DNA of 35,902 nt from Acidobacteriota bacterium (GTDB lineage: Bacteria > Acidobacteriota > Terriglobia > Terriglobales > Acidobacteriaceae), in NCBI GenBank assembly GCA_019351975.1, contig JABBOG010000017.1, positions 28,096 to 63,997 of the forward strand, in the 5' to 3' direction. The notes beneath the pieces were generated by a model that saw only the letters and a program-made list of their open reading frames with translations, ran no database searches and was not told where the DNA came from. Made by a program: the position numbers and the translations under genes. How positions within the stretch are numbered: position 1 is the stretch's first letter; each line of letters starts with the position of its first letter. This document shows positions 25,424 to 33,057 of this stretch, in pieces.

Positions 25424-25984
25424 CTACGCCTCGACCCACTGCCGCCAGCCATCGCCCTCAGCCAACTCGCGCAGAATCCCGTACCGCACATGCACCAGCT
25501 TCCGTATGTGCGGTGCGAGCAGCGCCGCCGCCGCAACGCGCCCCAGCACCCCAAACGGCAGCGCAAAGTGCACCTCGTCGCGCAGCACCGTCACCGCCTC
25601 ACCTGTCTCCAGCGCCACAGACTCGTCGAAGTAATGGTCATGCTGAAAAAACGCGAACCTCCCCTTCTCCTGGCTGTCCTGAAAGTACGCCTGCTTCGTA
25701 ATCTCGTGATGATCCACGCGGAGGTAATGCGTGTGCGGCGCCTCAAACTTTGTAATCAGCGTGTGATGCTCCGTCGGCAGCCCAAACTTCCATCCCCGCC
25801 AATGCACGCGGCTGCCGCCCTTCACATGCCCAGCCGCGACACCATCCGGCAGACGGCTCTCCACCAGGTTCATCCCCAGCGTATTCTTCACCAGCTCCAC
25901 CCGCGTCGAAAGCGCAAACACCCGCTCCATCGGCGCATGAATCACCGCCGTCTCAACAATCGGCTCTCGTACAAAGTCCTGCAT
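25424..25984 (-). CDS. SRPBCC-fold ligand-binding protein
   Basis: 186-residue member of the START/Bet v1-like superfamily (SRPBCC), which forms a hydrophobic cavity. Characteristic opening: MQDFVREPIVETAVIHAPME, then the small-residue strand pattern, a middle segment SRVHWRGWKFGLPTEHHTLI and VLRDEVHFALPFGVLGRVAA followed by the C-terminal helix. I start it at 25984, since the 34 residues upstream in the open frame have no support. GGGAG lies about 12 bp upstream of this ATG. The ligand is unknown. This subgroup is often annotated as cyclase/dehydrase or cell division inhibitor SulA-like domain proteins, but I cannot assign either. Confidence 0.85.
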   Translation of the reverse strand: MQDFVREPIVETAVIHAPMERVFALSTRVELVKNTLGMNLVESRLPDGVAAGHVKGGSRVHWRGWKFGLPTEHHTLITKFEAPHTHYLRVDHHEITKQAYFQDSQEKGRFAFFQHDHYFDESVALETGEAVTVLRDEVHFALPFGVLGRVAAAALLAPHIRKLVHVRYGILRELAEGDGWRQWVEA

Positions 25985-26112
25985 ACCAGCTAGTATGCTC
26001 CCGCCGCAGCGCATCGCAACAGCGAACAACCCGTCCGGTAGTCTAGCGCAAAAAGTAACGCCGCAGTGCGACCCCGCCAACGCCACATCACACCGCTGCC
26101 GCCAGTCCCCGC

Positions 26113-28149
26113 CTACAGCTCCATCGCATGCTCCGCAACCAGCCGCTTCGCCCGCTCCACAAACGCCTCCAGCGTCACGCTGCCTTCATCGCCCTTCGCT
26201 CTCACCCGCACGCTCACCGAATCCGTCGCCGCTTCCTTGTCGCCCAGGATCAAAATGAACGGCACCTTCTGCAGCCCAAAGTCCCGTATCTTCGACTGCA
26301 TCTTCCCGTTGCTCGCATCCAGCTCCACGCGCAACCCCGCCGCCTCCAGCCGCTGCTTCACACTCTCCGCATACGCCAGGTGCTTCTCATTCGAGATCGG
26401 CACCAGGCCCACCTGCACCGGCGCCAGCCACATCGGAAACGACCCCGCATAGTGCTCAATCAGCACGCCAAAGAACCGCTCCACGCTCCCAAACAGCGCC
26501 CGATGCACCATCACCGGCTGGTGCGCCGCACCGTCCTCGCCGATATACTCCAGCTCAAATCGCTTCGGCAAATTGAAGTCGAACTGCACCGTGCTCAGCT
26601 GCCACAGCCGCCCCAGCACATCCACCAGCTTCACATCGATCTTCGGCCCATAGAACGCAGCCTCCCCTGGAAAGTTCTGGAAGCTCAGCCCGCGCCCCTG
26701 CAGCACGCCGGTGAGCGCACCCTCAGCATTCGCCCAGTCCTCTTCCGTGCCCACAAAGTCCGTGCCCTTCTTTGGATCCCGCGTCGAAAGCTCCACGCGA
26801 TACTCCTTGAACCCGAACGTCTTCAGCACAGCCTCCGCAAAGTCCAGGCAAGCCTCAATCTCGCTCACCACCTGCTCCGGCGTGCAGAAAATATGCGCAT
26901 CATCCTGCGTAAACCCGCGCACCCGCAGCAGCCCATGCATCGTCCCACTGCGCTCATACCGATACACATTGCCCAGCTCCGCATACCGCTGCGGCAGGTC
27001 CCTGTAGCTCTTCGGCGAGTTCTTGTAGATCAGAATATGGCCCGGGCAATTCATCGGCTTCAGCCGGTACTCCGCGTCATCCAGCTCCATCGGCGGATAC
27101 ATATTCTCCGCATAAAATCCCTCATGCCCGCTGATCTTCCACAGCTCCCGCCGCATAATGTGCGGTGTATACACCAGCTGATATCCTCGCCGCACGCACT
27201 CATCGCGCATCCAGTCTTCCATCGTCTTGCGGATCAAGCCGCCCTTCGGATGCCAGAAGATCAGCCCCGCTCCTGCCACCTCCTGAATGCTGAACAGCTC
27301 CAGCTGCTTGCCCAGCACCCGATGGTCGCGCGCCTTGATCTCCTCCAGATGCTTGAAGTGCGCCTCCATCTCCTTCGCACTGAAAAACGCCGTCCCATAA
27401 ATCCGCTGCAACTGCTGGTTGTTCTCATTCCCCAGCCAGTACGCACCCGCAATCGACATCACCTTGAACGCCTTCACCCGCGCCGTCGAAGGCACATGCG
27501 GCCCCCTGCAGAAATCCGTGAACCCGCCATTCCTGTACAGCGAAATCTCTTCGCCCGGCTTGGTAAAGCGCTCAATGAAGTGAACCTTCATGAACTCGCC
27601 CTGCGCCTTGTACTCCTCCAGCCCCTTCTCGCGAGGCTCCTCCACGCGCACAAACGCCTCATCGCGCGCCACTACCTCGGCCATCCGCGCTTCGATCGCC
27701 GCCAGGTCCATCTCCGTGAACGGCACCTCGCGGTACACGTCATAGAAGAACCCATTGTCCGTCGCCGGCCCATGCCCCAGCTTCGTCTCCGGAAACAGCT
27801 CCAGGATCGCCGTCGCCATCACATGCGCCGCCGAGTGCCGCACCACGCGCAGCGCCGCCGGATCACTCTCCTTCAGCAGCTCCAGCGCCACATCCTCCGT
27901 CAGCGGCGCACGCAGGTCCACCACCCGCGCCGCATCTCCCGCATGGCCCGAGTACATCGCCTCTTCCGAAGCCTCCAGCGCCGCCTCATTCGCCGTCGCC
28001 GCCACACCCCGCAGCGGCGTCACCCGCGCCACCACCACCGCCGCCGCCAGCCGCGGAGAAATGCTGTTCGCCACATCCAACGCCGTCGTGCCCGCAGGCA
28101 CCTCGCGCACCGAACCATCAGGAAGCTGAATCTTTATCTCGTTGCTCAC
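26113..28149 (-). CDS. thrS: Threonyl-tRNA synthetase
   Basis: Class II aminoacyl-tRNA synthetase that charges tRNA-Thr. The 678-residue product shows the N-terminal TGS domain (EIKIQLPDGSVREVPAGTTA), the editing domain with HSAAHVMA (HxxxH) and DFCRGPHVPST, and the catalytic core. The core has the zinc-site segment RLKPMNCPGHILIYK, motif 2 around YRYERSGTMHGLLRVRGFTQ and motif 3 near SVERFFGVLIEHYAG. The anticodon-binding domain (about 580-678) ends in LVAEHAMEL. The length is close to the E. coli enzyme (642) with small insertions. The start is GTG at 28149, with only a weak purine signal upstream. It is divergent from the DUF433 gene across 69 bp. I saw no T-box-like leader. Confidence 0.97.
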   Translation of the reverse strand: MSNEIKIQLPDGSVREVPAGTTALDVANSISPRLAAAVVVARVTPLRGVAATANEAALEASEEAMYSGHAGDAARVVDLRAPLTEDVALELLKESDPAALRVVRHSAAHVMATAILELFPETKLGHGPATDNGFFYDVYREVPFTEMDLAAIEARMAEVVARDEAFVRVEEPREKGLEEYKAQGEFMKVHFIERFTKPGEEISLYRNGGFTDFCRGPHVPSTARVKAFKVMSIAGAYWLGNENNQQLQRIYGTAFFSAKEMEAHFKHLEEIKARDHRVLGKQLELFSIQEVAGAGLIFWHPKGGLIRKTMEDWMRDECVRRGYQLVYTPHIMRRELWKISGHEGFYAENMYPPMELDDAEYRLKPMNCPGHILIYKNSPKSYRDLPQRYAELGNVYRYERSGTMHGLLRVRGFTQDDAHIFCTPEQVVSEIEACLDFAEAVLKTFGFKEYRVELSTRDPKKGTDFVGTEEDWANAEGALTGVLQGRGLSFQNFPGEAAFYGPKIDVKLVDVLGRLWQLSTVQFDFNLPKRFELEYIGEDGAAHQPVMVHRALFGSVERFFGVLIEHYAGSFPMWLAPVQVGLVPISNEKHLAYAESVKQRLEAAGLRVELDASNGKMQSKIRDFGLQKVPFILILGDKEAATDSVSVRVRAKGDEGSVTLEAFVERAKRLVAEHAMEL

Positions 28150-28180
28150 GCTTACCAGAATAGATCGTTTGCCCGCAATT

Positions 28181-28186
28181 TATAAT
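28181..28186 (+). promoter_or_regulatory. Perfect -10 element upstream of the DUF433 gene
   Basis: TATAAT lies in the short thrS-DUF433 divergent gap, about 30 bp before the strong ribosome site. No good -35 is placed 16-18 bp upstream. Because the gap is 69 bp, the divergent thrS promoter must overlap it, so binding by the antitoxin could also affect thrS. Confidence 0.4.
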
Positions 28187-28218
28187 CGCTACAGCAAGAT
28201 TTGCTCAGGAGGCACCCC

Positions 28219-28443
28219 ATGGACTGGTCCGCATGTGACATCGTCGAGATCAACCCCCGCAAGGTCAGCGGTGCCCCCATCCTCAAAGGTACCCGCGTTC
28301 AGGCCGACAGCATCGTTGAAAACTACCAGACCGGCTCCGACATCGAAGAGATCGCCGAAAACTTCGCCATCCCCGCAGCCTCGGTTCGCGAACTCCTTGC
28401 CTTCGCCGCCAGCACCGTACTAAGCATCGCCCAGTGTGAATAA
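28219..28443 (+). CDS. DUF433 antitoxin-like protein (VapB-type), no paired toxin visible
   Basis: 74-residue member of the DUF433 family, DNA-binding antitoxins normally paired with a DUF5615 PIN-like toxin. Family features: MDWSACDIVEINPRKVSGAP, then PILKGTRVQADSIVENYQTG and a C-terminal winged-helix-like part, IEEIAENFAIPAASVRELLAF. The start at 28219 is fixed by AGGAGG at 28207-28212. The 160 bp after its stop hold no recognisable DUF5615 frame, so it looks like an orphan. It may regulate its own promoter or the divergent thrS. A HigB/HigA-like pair follows downstream. Confidence 0.85.
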   Translation: MDWSACDIVEINPRKVSGAPILKGTRVQADSIVENYQTGSDIEEIAENFAIPAASVRELLAFAASTVLSIAQCE

Positions 28444-28603
28444 GCTTTGACTTCGGCGGTTGCGAATCAATAGCGAAACCGGAGCTGCAAGTGGGATTGT
28501 AGAGCTATCACGCGCATGATCGCTTCACGAATGGCTGATCGACATGCCTCATTTCGCCGGCATGGCTCACCACCGCCGGTATCCTTTGTGTTACCATTCA
28601 TCT

Positions 28604-28927
28604 GTGATTGAGCTCCAGTCCTATCTCGATCGGTTGGGGCGCAATCCATTTGAGCGATGGTATGAAGCTCTGGACGACCATACGAGGGCGCGGGTCGCTG
28701 TTGCGCTGGATCGCCTAAGCCGGGGAAATGTTCCTGCAAAGAGCGTCGGAGCGGGTGTGCTGGAGCTACGCATGGACTTCGGGCCCGGCTACAGGGTCTA
28801 CTTCGGCAAGGACGGCGAGTTCCTCGTCATCCTCCTCGCCGGAGGCACCAAGCGGCGGCAGCAGACCGATATCGAAGCCGCCCAACAGCTTTGGCGCGAA
28901 TATAAGCAGCGCAAACGGGAGTCTTAA
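28604..28927 (+). CDS. RelE/HigB-type toxin (Gp49-like addiction module killer)
   Basis: 107-residue toxin of the RelE/ParE superfamily, Gp49-like branch, likely a ribosome-dependent mRNA nuclease. It opens (M)IELQSYLDRLGRNPFERWYE. The C-terminal half carries the typical strand series SVGAGVLELRMDFGPGYRVY, FLVILLAGGTKRRQQ and DIEAAQQLWREYKQRK. I chose GTG at 28604; the open frame starts at 28544, but those residues do not match the family. No Shine-Dalgarno is seen, and TACCAT (28592-28597) sits 6 bp before the GTG, so a leaderless mRNA is possible. The stop overlaps the antitoxin start by one base (TAATG), indicating coupling with the toxin first, as in HigBA systems. Confidence 0.88.
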   Translation: MIELQSYLDRLGRNPFERWYEALDDHTRARVAVALDRLSRGNVPAKSVGAGVLELRMDFGPGYRVYFGKDGEFLVILLAGGTKRRQQTDIEAAQQLWREYKQRKRES

Positions 28928-29250
28928 TGCCACTGACGAAACGCTTCACCGACACAATCAAGGCAGACCTACAGCGCAGCCAGGGATTTCGCCGCGCCCT
29001 TCTGCGCGAAGCCGTCAACTGCATGCTGTCCGGCGACGTCGACACCGGCAAGTCTGTGCTGCGGCAGTACATCAACGGGACGGTTGGATTCATCCAGCTT
29101 GGCGCGGATCTCGGCAAGTCGCCCAAGGCACTCATGCGGATGTTCGGTTCCACCGGCAATCCGCAGGCGCGAAACCTCTTCGAGATCGTCGCTCATCTCC
29201 AAAAGATCGACGGCACAGTCCTCGAAGTGATCGAACGCAGCGCCGCCTGA
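28927..29250 (+). CDS. HigA-like antitoxin (addiction module antidote)
   Basis: 107-residue partner of the upstream toxin. It has a helical N-terminus (LTKRFTDTIKADLQRSQGFR), a middle hydrophobic core and a C-terminal helix-turn-helix of the Xre type (ADLGKSPKALMRMFGSTGNP, NLFEIVAHLQKIDG). This is the usual composition of the putative addiction module antidote family. It should neutralise the toxin and repress the operon. The ATG overlaps the toxin stop, so translation is coupled. It is slightly longer than most members (about 100). No partner gene follows on this strand. Confidence 0.88.
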   Translation: MPLTKRFTDTIKADLQRSQGFRRALLREAVNCMLSGDVDTGKSVLRQYINGTVGFIQLGADLGKSPKALMRMFGSTGNPQARNLFEIVAHLQKIDGTVLEVIERSAA

Positions 29251-29393
29251 AGGGAGCTCAGGCGCGAGTCGCCCACAGCATCTCCCCAGGCTGCGACATC
29301 ACCCCAGACATCGGCGATCTGACCTACGGGCACCGCAAGCCAGCCGCAGACACCCGCGGCCGGCTCACAGCGCACCCGCACACACCCCGCAAC

Positions 29394-29951
29394 TCAAGCC
29401 TTGATGAACTGCACCTCGAGCGAGATCTGCACATCCTCGCCCACCAACACACCGCCCGTATCGAGCGCCGCATTCCAGCTCAGCCCAAAGTCCTTGCGGT
29501 TGATCTTCGTTGTCGCCGACAAGCCAATGCGCGTATTCCCCCACGGGTCCTTCCCCGGCGCGCTCGGCCCTTCCACCGCAAACGTCACCGGCTTCGTCAC
29601 TCCATGCAGCGTCAGGTCGCCCGTCACGTTGTACGCCTCCGCGCCCGTCTTCACCACGCTCGTCGAACGGAACGTCATCGTCGGAAACTGCGCGTGATCG
29701 AAGAAGTCCGCACTCTTCAAATGCGTGTCCCGGCTCTCATCTCCCGTGCTGATGCTGGCGATCTCGATCCACGCCTCAACGTGGCTGCGTGTCGGGTCGC
29801 TGGTGTCTTCAATCAGCGTTCCACTCAGGCCGTTGAAGCTGCCTTTCACGTTGGAGATCATCATGTGCTTTACCTTGAACTCGGCGCTGGAGTGCGCCGG
29901 ATCAAGCTTCCAGGTCGTGGTTTGGGGCGTGGTGACAGGGGTTGTGGACAT
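29394..29951 (-). CDS. YceI family lipocalin-like protein
   Basis: 185-residue YceI protein, a beta barrel that binds isoprenoid or amphiphilic molecules. Characteristic elements are TTWKLDPAHSSAEFKVKHMM near residues 12-31, GSFNGLSGTL, MTFRSTSVVKTGAEAYNVTG, LTLHGVTKPVTFAVEG and the final ISLEVQFIKA strand. There is no signal peptide, unlike periplasmic E. coli YceI, so it is probably cytoplasmic. It lies 69 bp downstream of the ring-cleaving dioxygenase on the same strand, a pairing that suggests a shared electrophile or quinone stress regulon under the divergent MarR regulator. Confidence 0.93.
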   Translation of the reverse strand: MSTTPVTTPQTTTWKLDPAHSSAEFKVKHMMISNVKGSFNGLSGTLIEDTSDPTRSHVEAWIEIASISTGDESRDTHLKSADFFDHAQFPTMTFRSTSVVKTGAEAYNVTGDLTLHGVTKPVTFAVEGPSAPGKDPWGNTRIGLSATTKINRKDFGLSWNAALDTGGVLVGEDVQISLEVQFIKA

Positions 29952-30020
29952 GGCGTAATCCTTTCATGGTTAGTAGGTGAAGGTTGTAGGAGCGGCCATC
30001 CAGCCGTCCCGTCGAAGTAC

Positions 30021-31004
30021 TTAGCGAGTTTGGTGTGCGGTTGTTGCCTTGTGCAGCGTCACCGGCACCAGCCGCTCCGTCAGCGGAACCAGTTGCGCGT
30101 CCAGCCACTGCGGTACACGCAGCGCCTCACCGAGCGTCTCAAGCGGCTCATCGACCGTAAACCCCGGAAGATCCGTCGCCAGCTCAAACAGTACTCCGCC
30201 CGGCTCGCGGAAGTAGATGGACCGAAAGTAGTCGCGCTCCATAATCGGCGATACGGCCAGATGTTCGCCAATCGTGGCCAGCCACGCCTTCTGGTCCTCG
30301 TAATCCTCCGCTCGGAACGCGATGTGGTGCACCGTCCCCGCGCCCGGACGTCCCTGCCGCGCCGCCGGATCAAGCACAATATCGACGTACCTGCCCAACG
30401 CAACGGAGTCACCCGCATCGCCATCCCCCGAAGCAGCGAACCGGAACCGATTGCCCTCTTCAGCGATCTTCCGGAAGCCAAGCAGCCCCAGCGTCGCCTC
30501 CGTCCGCGGCAGGTCGCGCTCCAGCATCGTCACGCCAAAGAAGCCCAGAATCGCGTGCTCCACCGGCACATCCGCAAATCGCGGTGCCCTGCGCGTCGGC
30601 GCGCTCGCATGCTCCACCAGCTCCACCTGCATCCCGTCCGGATCGCGAAACAGAAGCACCGTCACTCCCATGCGCTCTTCCTTGCGCTCCACCTCCACGT
30701 TCTTCGCCGCCAGTCGCTTCTCCCAATATCCGATCGATCCACGCGGTATGCTGAAGGCCGTCTGCGTCACCTCGCCCGCACCCATCGTTCCACGCCGCGC
30801 ATGTTGCCACGGAAAAAACGTCAGTATCGTCCCCGGCGTCCCCGCATCGTCTCCAAAGTAGAAGTGATACGTCCCCGGATCATCGAAGTTGATCGTCTTC
30901 TTCACAAACCGCAGACCCAGAACGCCCGTATAAAAGTCCAGGTTGCGTTGCGGATCTCCAGCGATCGCTGTAACGTGGTGCAAACCTGCGATAGTTTTGG
31001 TCAT
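30021..31004 (-). CDS. Ring-cleaving VOC dioxygenase (MhqO/LinE-like)
   Basis: 327-residue two-domain protein of the vicinal oxygen chelate superfamily, related to MhqO/MhqA-type hydroquinone dioxygenases. The putative metal ligands sit in GLHHVTAIAGDPQRNLDFY (first His), GTVHHIAFRAEDYEDQ (second His) and FREPGGVLFELATDLPGF (Glu), the order expected for Fe(II) extradiol enzymes. Other family stretches are GTILTFFPWQHARRG and VPVEHAILGFFGVTMLERDL. It probably opens hydroquinone or catechol rings, detoxifying quinones. It starts at ATG 31004 with AGAGGGA upstream. It is divergent from a MarR regulator and followed by yceI. Confidence 0.92.
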   Translation of the reverse strand: MTKTIAGLHHVTAIAGDPQRNLDFYTGVLGLRFVKKTINFDDPGTYHFYFGDDAGTPGTILTFFPWQHARRGTMGAGEVTQTAFSIPRGSIGYWEKRLAAKNVEVERKEERMGVTVLLFRDPDGMQVELVEHASAPTRRAPRFADVPVEHAILGFFGVTMLERDLPRTEATLGLLGFRKIAEEGNRFRFAASGDGDAGDSVALGRYVDIVLDPAARQGRPGAGTVHHIAFRAEDYEDQKAWLATIGEHLAVSPIMERDYFRSIYFREPGGVLFELATDLPGFTVDEPLETLGEALRVPQWLDAQLVPLTERLVPVTLHKATTAHQTR

Positions 31005-31027
31005 CGGATTTCCCTCTGCAAATATGA

Positions 31028-31039
31028 TTCGATATCGAA
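31028..31039. promoter_or_regulatory. Palindromic operator candidate for the MarR regulator
   Basis: TTCGATATCGAA is a perfect 12-bp palindrome in the 99-bp divergent space between the dioxygenase (start 31004) and the MarR gene (start 31104). It lies 24-35 bp upstream of the dioxygenase start codon, where repressor binding would block polymerase. Palindromes of this size, with the TCGA core, resemble MhqR/MarR-type operators. A weaker inverted repeat GCTTC/GAAGC lies at 31070-31085. Confidence 0.55.
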
Positions 31040-31103
31040 GTAAATGGATTCACAGAAAATCTGAGTTGTGCTTCACCCTCGAAGCATCTCATCAGTCGAA
31101 CCC

Positions 31104-31574
31104 ATGAAAGACAACCCTCACCACGACGACGCAACCACAGGCCCGAAGCTCTGGATCATCCTCGCCCGCGCCTATGGTTCGCTCGCAGCGTATGTTGAGG
31201 TCTGCATCGCTGCCGAAGGTATCTGCCTGAGCGACTTCATGGTGCTGGAGGTGCTGCTCCACAAGGGCCCAACCTCGATCTCCGGCATCGGAGAGAAGGT
31301 GCTGCTGGCTAACGCCTCCATGACCGCCGCAATCGACCGCCTCGAACACAAGGGCTGGGTAGCGCGGCATAGCTCAGAACACGACCGCCGAAGCAGGATC
31401 GCAGCCCTCACCCCCAGCGGTCGTGCGTTCATCTCCGATCTCTACGCGCGGCACGCGCAGGACATCGAAGCCGTGACCAGCGTTCTTACCGAGCGCGAAA
31501 AGAACCAGATGCGCGCGTCGCTCAAGAAGCTCGGTCTCGCAGCCGCGGAAGCAACCGCCCGGCGGCGCAGCTGA
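31104..31574 (+). CDS. MarR-family transcriptional regulator
   Basis: 157-residue winged-helix regulator from the ATG at 31104 (the longer frame from 31068 has no ribosome site). The dimerisation helix LWIILARAYGSLAAYVEVCI is followed by the DNA-reading region SISGIGEKVLLANASMTAAI and the wing EHDRRSRIAALTPSGRAF with the conserved Asp-Arg-Arg. The C-terminal helices are rich in Ala and Arg. Divergent orientation to the dioxygenase-yceI pair, plus the palindrome between them, suggests it represses that pair and itself, with a quinone or phenolic as inducer. No conserved N-terminal redox cysteine is apparent. One Cys near residue 33 could be the sensing residue, as in redox-active MarR proteins. 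Confidence 0.92.
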   Translation: MKDNPHHDDATTGPKLWIILARAYGSLAAYVEVCIAAEGICLSDFMVLEVLLHKGPTSISGIGEKVLLANASMTAAIDRLEHKGWVARHSSEHDRRSRIAALTPSGRAFISDLYARHAQDIEAVTSVLTEREKNQMRASLKKLGLAAAEATARRRS

Positions 31575-31690
31575 AGCCGAGACGTATGCTGCAACCGGCC
31601 CAACGTGGCCTTCCCCTGCCTCTGTCGTCATAGCTTCGATACAATGACACAGGCCCCAATCAGCATCACGGGGCAGGAGAACCCCCGTCC

Positions 31691-32560
31691 ATGACCTGGT
31701 TCAAACGAGAAGCCCACGAGATATCCCCTACACCCGATCACGAAGTCCGCACCGAAGGCCTCTGGATCAAGTGCGAGCAGTGCCGCAAGCCCCTCTGGAA
31801 GGCCGACCTCGACGCCAACCTCCAGGTCTGCCCCAACTGCGGCAAGCACTTCAAATTCAGCGCCCGCGAGCGCATCGCTCTCCTCCTCGAACCCGGCTAC
31901 GAGCTCGTCGACCTCGATCTCCGCTCCACCGACCCCCTCGAATTCACCGACCTCAAGCCCTACAAAGCCCGCCTCGCCGCCGCCCGGAAGAGCACCGGCC
32001 TCAACGACGCCATCCTCAACGCCGTCGGCAACATCGGCGAGCAGCCCGCCATCCTCTCCGTCATGGAGTACAGCTTCATCGGCGGCAGCATGGGTGCCGT
32101 CATGGGCGAAACCATCGCCCGCGCCATCGACCGCTCCCTCGACTCCCGCACACCGCTCATCGTCGTCTCCTCCAGCGGCGGCGCGCGCATGATGGAAGGC
32201 ATCGCCAGCCTCATGCAGATGGCCAAAGTCTCCGCCGGCCTCGCCCGCTTGGACGACGCCAGAATCCCCTACATCAGCCTCATGACCGACCCCACCTTCG
32301 GCGGCGTCACCGCCAGCTTCGCCATGCTCGGCGATCTCAACATCGCCGAACCCGGCGCTCTCATCGGCTTCGCCGGCCCCCGCGTCATCGAGCAGACCAT
32401 CCGCCAGAAGCTCCCCGAAGGCTTCCAGCGCTCCGAGTTCCTCCTCGAACACGGCTTCCTCGACGCCGTCGTCCCCCGCAGCCAGCTCAAATCCTACCTC
32501 GAACAAACCCTCCGCTGGATGACCCAATCCCGCTCGACTGAATCCCACCAGCCCGCCTGA
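31691..32560 (+). CDS. accD: Acetyl-CoA carboxylase carboxyltransferase subunit beta
   Basis: Beta subunit of the carboxyltransferase that makes malonyl-CoA for fatty acids; it pairs with AccA in a heterotetramer. The 289-residue product begins MTWFKREAHEISPTPDHEV, then a zinc ribbon CEQCRKPLW...VCPNCGKHF (CxxC-x15-CxxC, about residues 35-57). The crotonase-like core includes SSSGGARMMEGIASLMQMAK, PYISLMTDPTFGGVTASFAM and GFAGPRVIEQTIRQKLPEGF. It ends with DAVVPRSQLKSYLEQTL. AGGAGAA precedes the ATG. In many bacteria folC directly follows accD. Here a methyltransferase and two repeat-rich gaps intervene, so a shared transcript is uncertain. Confidence 0.96.
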   Translation: MTWFKREAHEISPTPDHEVRTEGLWIKCEQCRKPLWKADLDANLQVCPNCGKHFKFSARERIALLLEPGYELVDLDLRSTDPLEFTDLKPYKARLAAARKSTGLNDAILNAVGNIGEQPAILSVMEYSFIGGSMGAVMGETIARAIDRSLDSRTPLIVVSSSGGARMMEGIASLMQMAKVSAGLARLDDARIPYISLMTDPTFGGVTASFAMLGDLNIAEPGALIGFAGPRVIEQTIRQKLPEGFQRSEFLLEHGFLDAVVPRSQLKSYLEQTLRWMTQSRSTESHQPA

Positions 32561-32598
32561 TCTGGAGGCTGGTACTGCGGAAATCCGGAACCCACATT

Positions 32599-32628
32599 GT
32601 CATCCTTCGCCGCAGGCGGAGAACCTGC
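32599..32628 (+). repeat. Miniature palindromic repeat, GTCAT...ACCTGC form
   Basis: GTCAT at 32599, small hairpin CGCC-GCA-GGCG at 32608-32618, end ACCTGC at 32623-32628. Same termini as the larger copy at 32711-32765, different core. First of four repeats in the accD-methyltransferase gap. Confidence 0.5.
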
Positions 32629-32710
32629 TTCTTGCCCCGACGACCACTCTCGTCATCTGCCTCATCGCACGCGCGCCGCAAAATATCGCCGCTATCGCAC
32701 CGCAAATGCT

Positions 32711-32765
32711 GTCATCTCGACCGCAGCCAAACGGCTTCATCGTTTGGCGCAGTCGAGAGACCTGC
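32711..32765 (+). repeat. Miniature palindromic repeat, family A (GTCAT...ACCTGC)
   Basis: GTCAT at 32711, long imperfect stem with arms GCCAAAC (32726-32732) and GTTTGGC (32742-32748) flanked by CTCGAC and GTCGAG, ending ACCTGC at 32760-32765. The GTTTGG/CCAAAC arm pair also occurs, in opposite order, at 5875-5900. Confidence 0.7.
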
Positions 32766-32868
32766 AGCTTCTTCGTGGAATGAGACCATGTCACCATCAG
32801 CGAATCGCTCTAGCCTCCCAACAGCAAGAGCAAAGCAGCGATAAGAGCAGAGACTGCAACCCCCTTTG

Positions 32869-32894
32869 TTTGTCATTCCCGAAGGGAATCTGCG
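32869..32894 (+). repeat. Miniature palindromic repeat, short form
   Basis: GTCAT start, arms ATTCCC/GGGAAT around GAA, then ATCTGC, 22 of 26 identical to 6016-6041. Together with the other copies it fills the 497-bp accD-methyltransferase gap, which holds no gene I can support. Confidence 0.65.
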
Positions 32895-32952
32895 TCTCTC
32901 CCCAGCACACCACCAAAAACCCCTCCACGCCACCACCCAGCCCAATCCCCTT

Positions 32953-33025
32953 CGCCTTGAAGGGGACGGGCTTCAAGCCCGTCCATCCAACCCGCGCATC
33001 CAGTGGCCTCAGCCACGGAGGGCAA
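32953..33025 (+). repeat. Double-hairpin repeat, family C, copy 1
   Basis: The first hairpin GGACGGGCTT-C-AAGCCCGTCC (32964-32984) is a perfect 10-bp stem. A second hairpin GTGGC-CTCA-GCCAC lies at 33003-33016, followed by GAGGGCAAC. It starts CGCCTTGAAGG. Related copies are at 34512-34585 (inside folC) and 35790-35855. This copy ends about 30 bp before the methyltransferase ATG and could influence its expression. Confidence 0.75.
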
Positions 33026-33057
33026 CCCATCCACCGCCTCCCGTACCATAAATCTCG

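Noticed and set aside
26128-28185. A 685-codon open frame antisense to thrS
   Set aside because: Mirror of a strongly biased coding strand; Arg/His/Leu-rich with no domain, while thrS is unambiguous.
28728-31043. A 771-codon open frame on the plus strand
   Set aside because: It overlaps the HigB/HigA-like genes and runs antisense to yceI and the dioxygenase, all with clear families. Its product is Arg/Pro/His-rich with no motif, as expected of a shadow in GC3-rich DNA.
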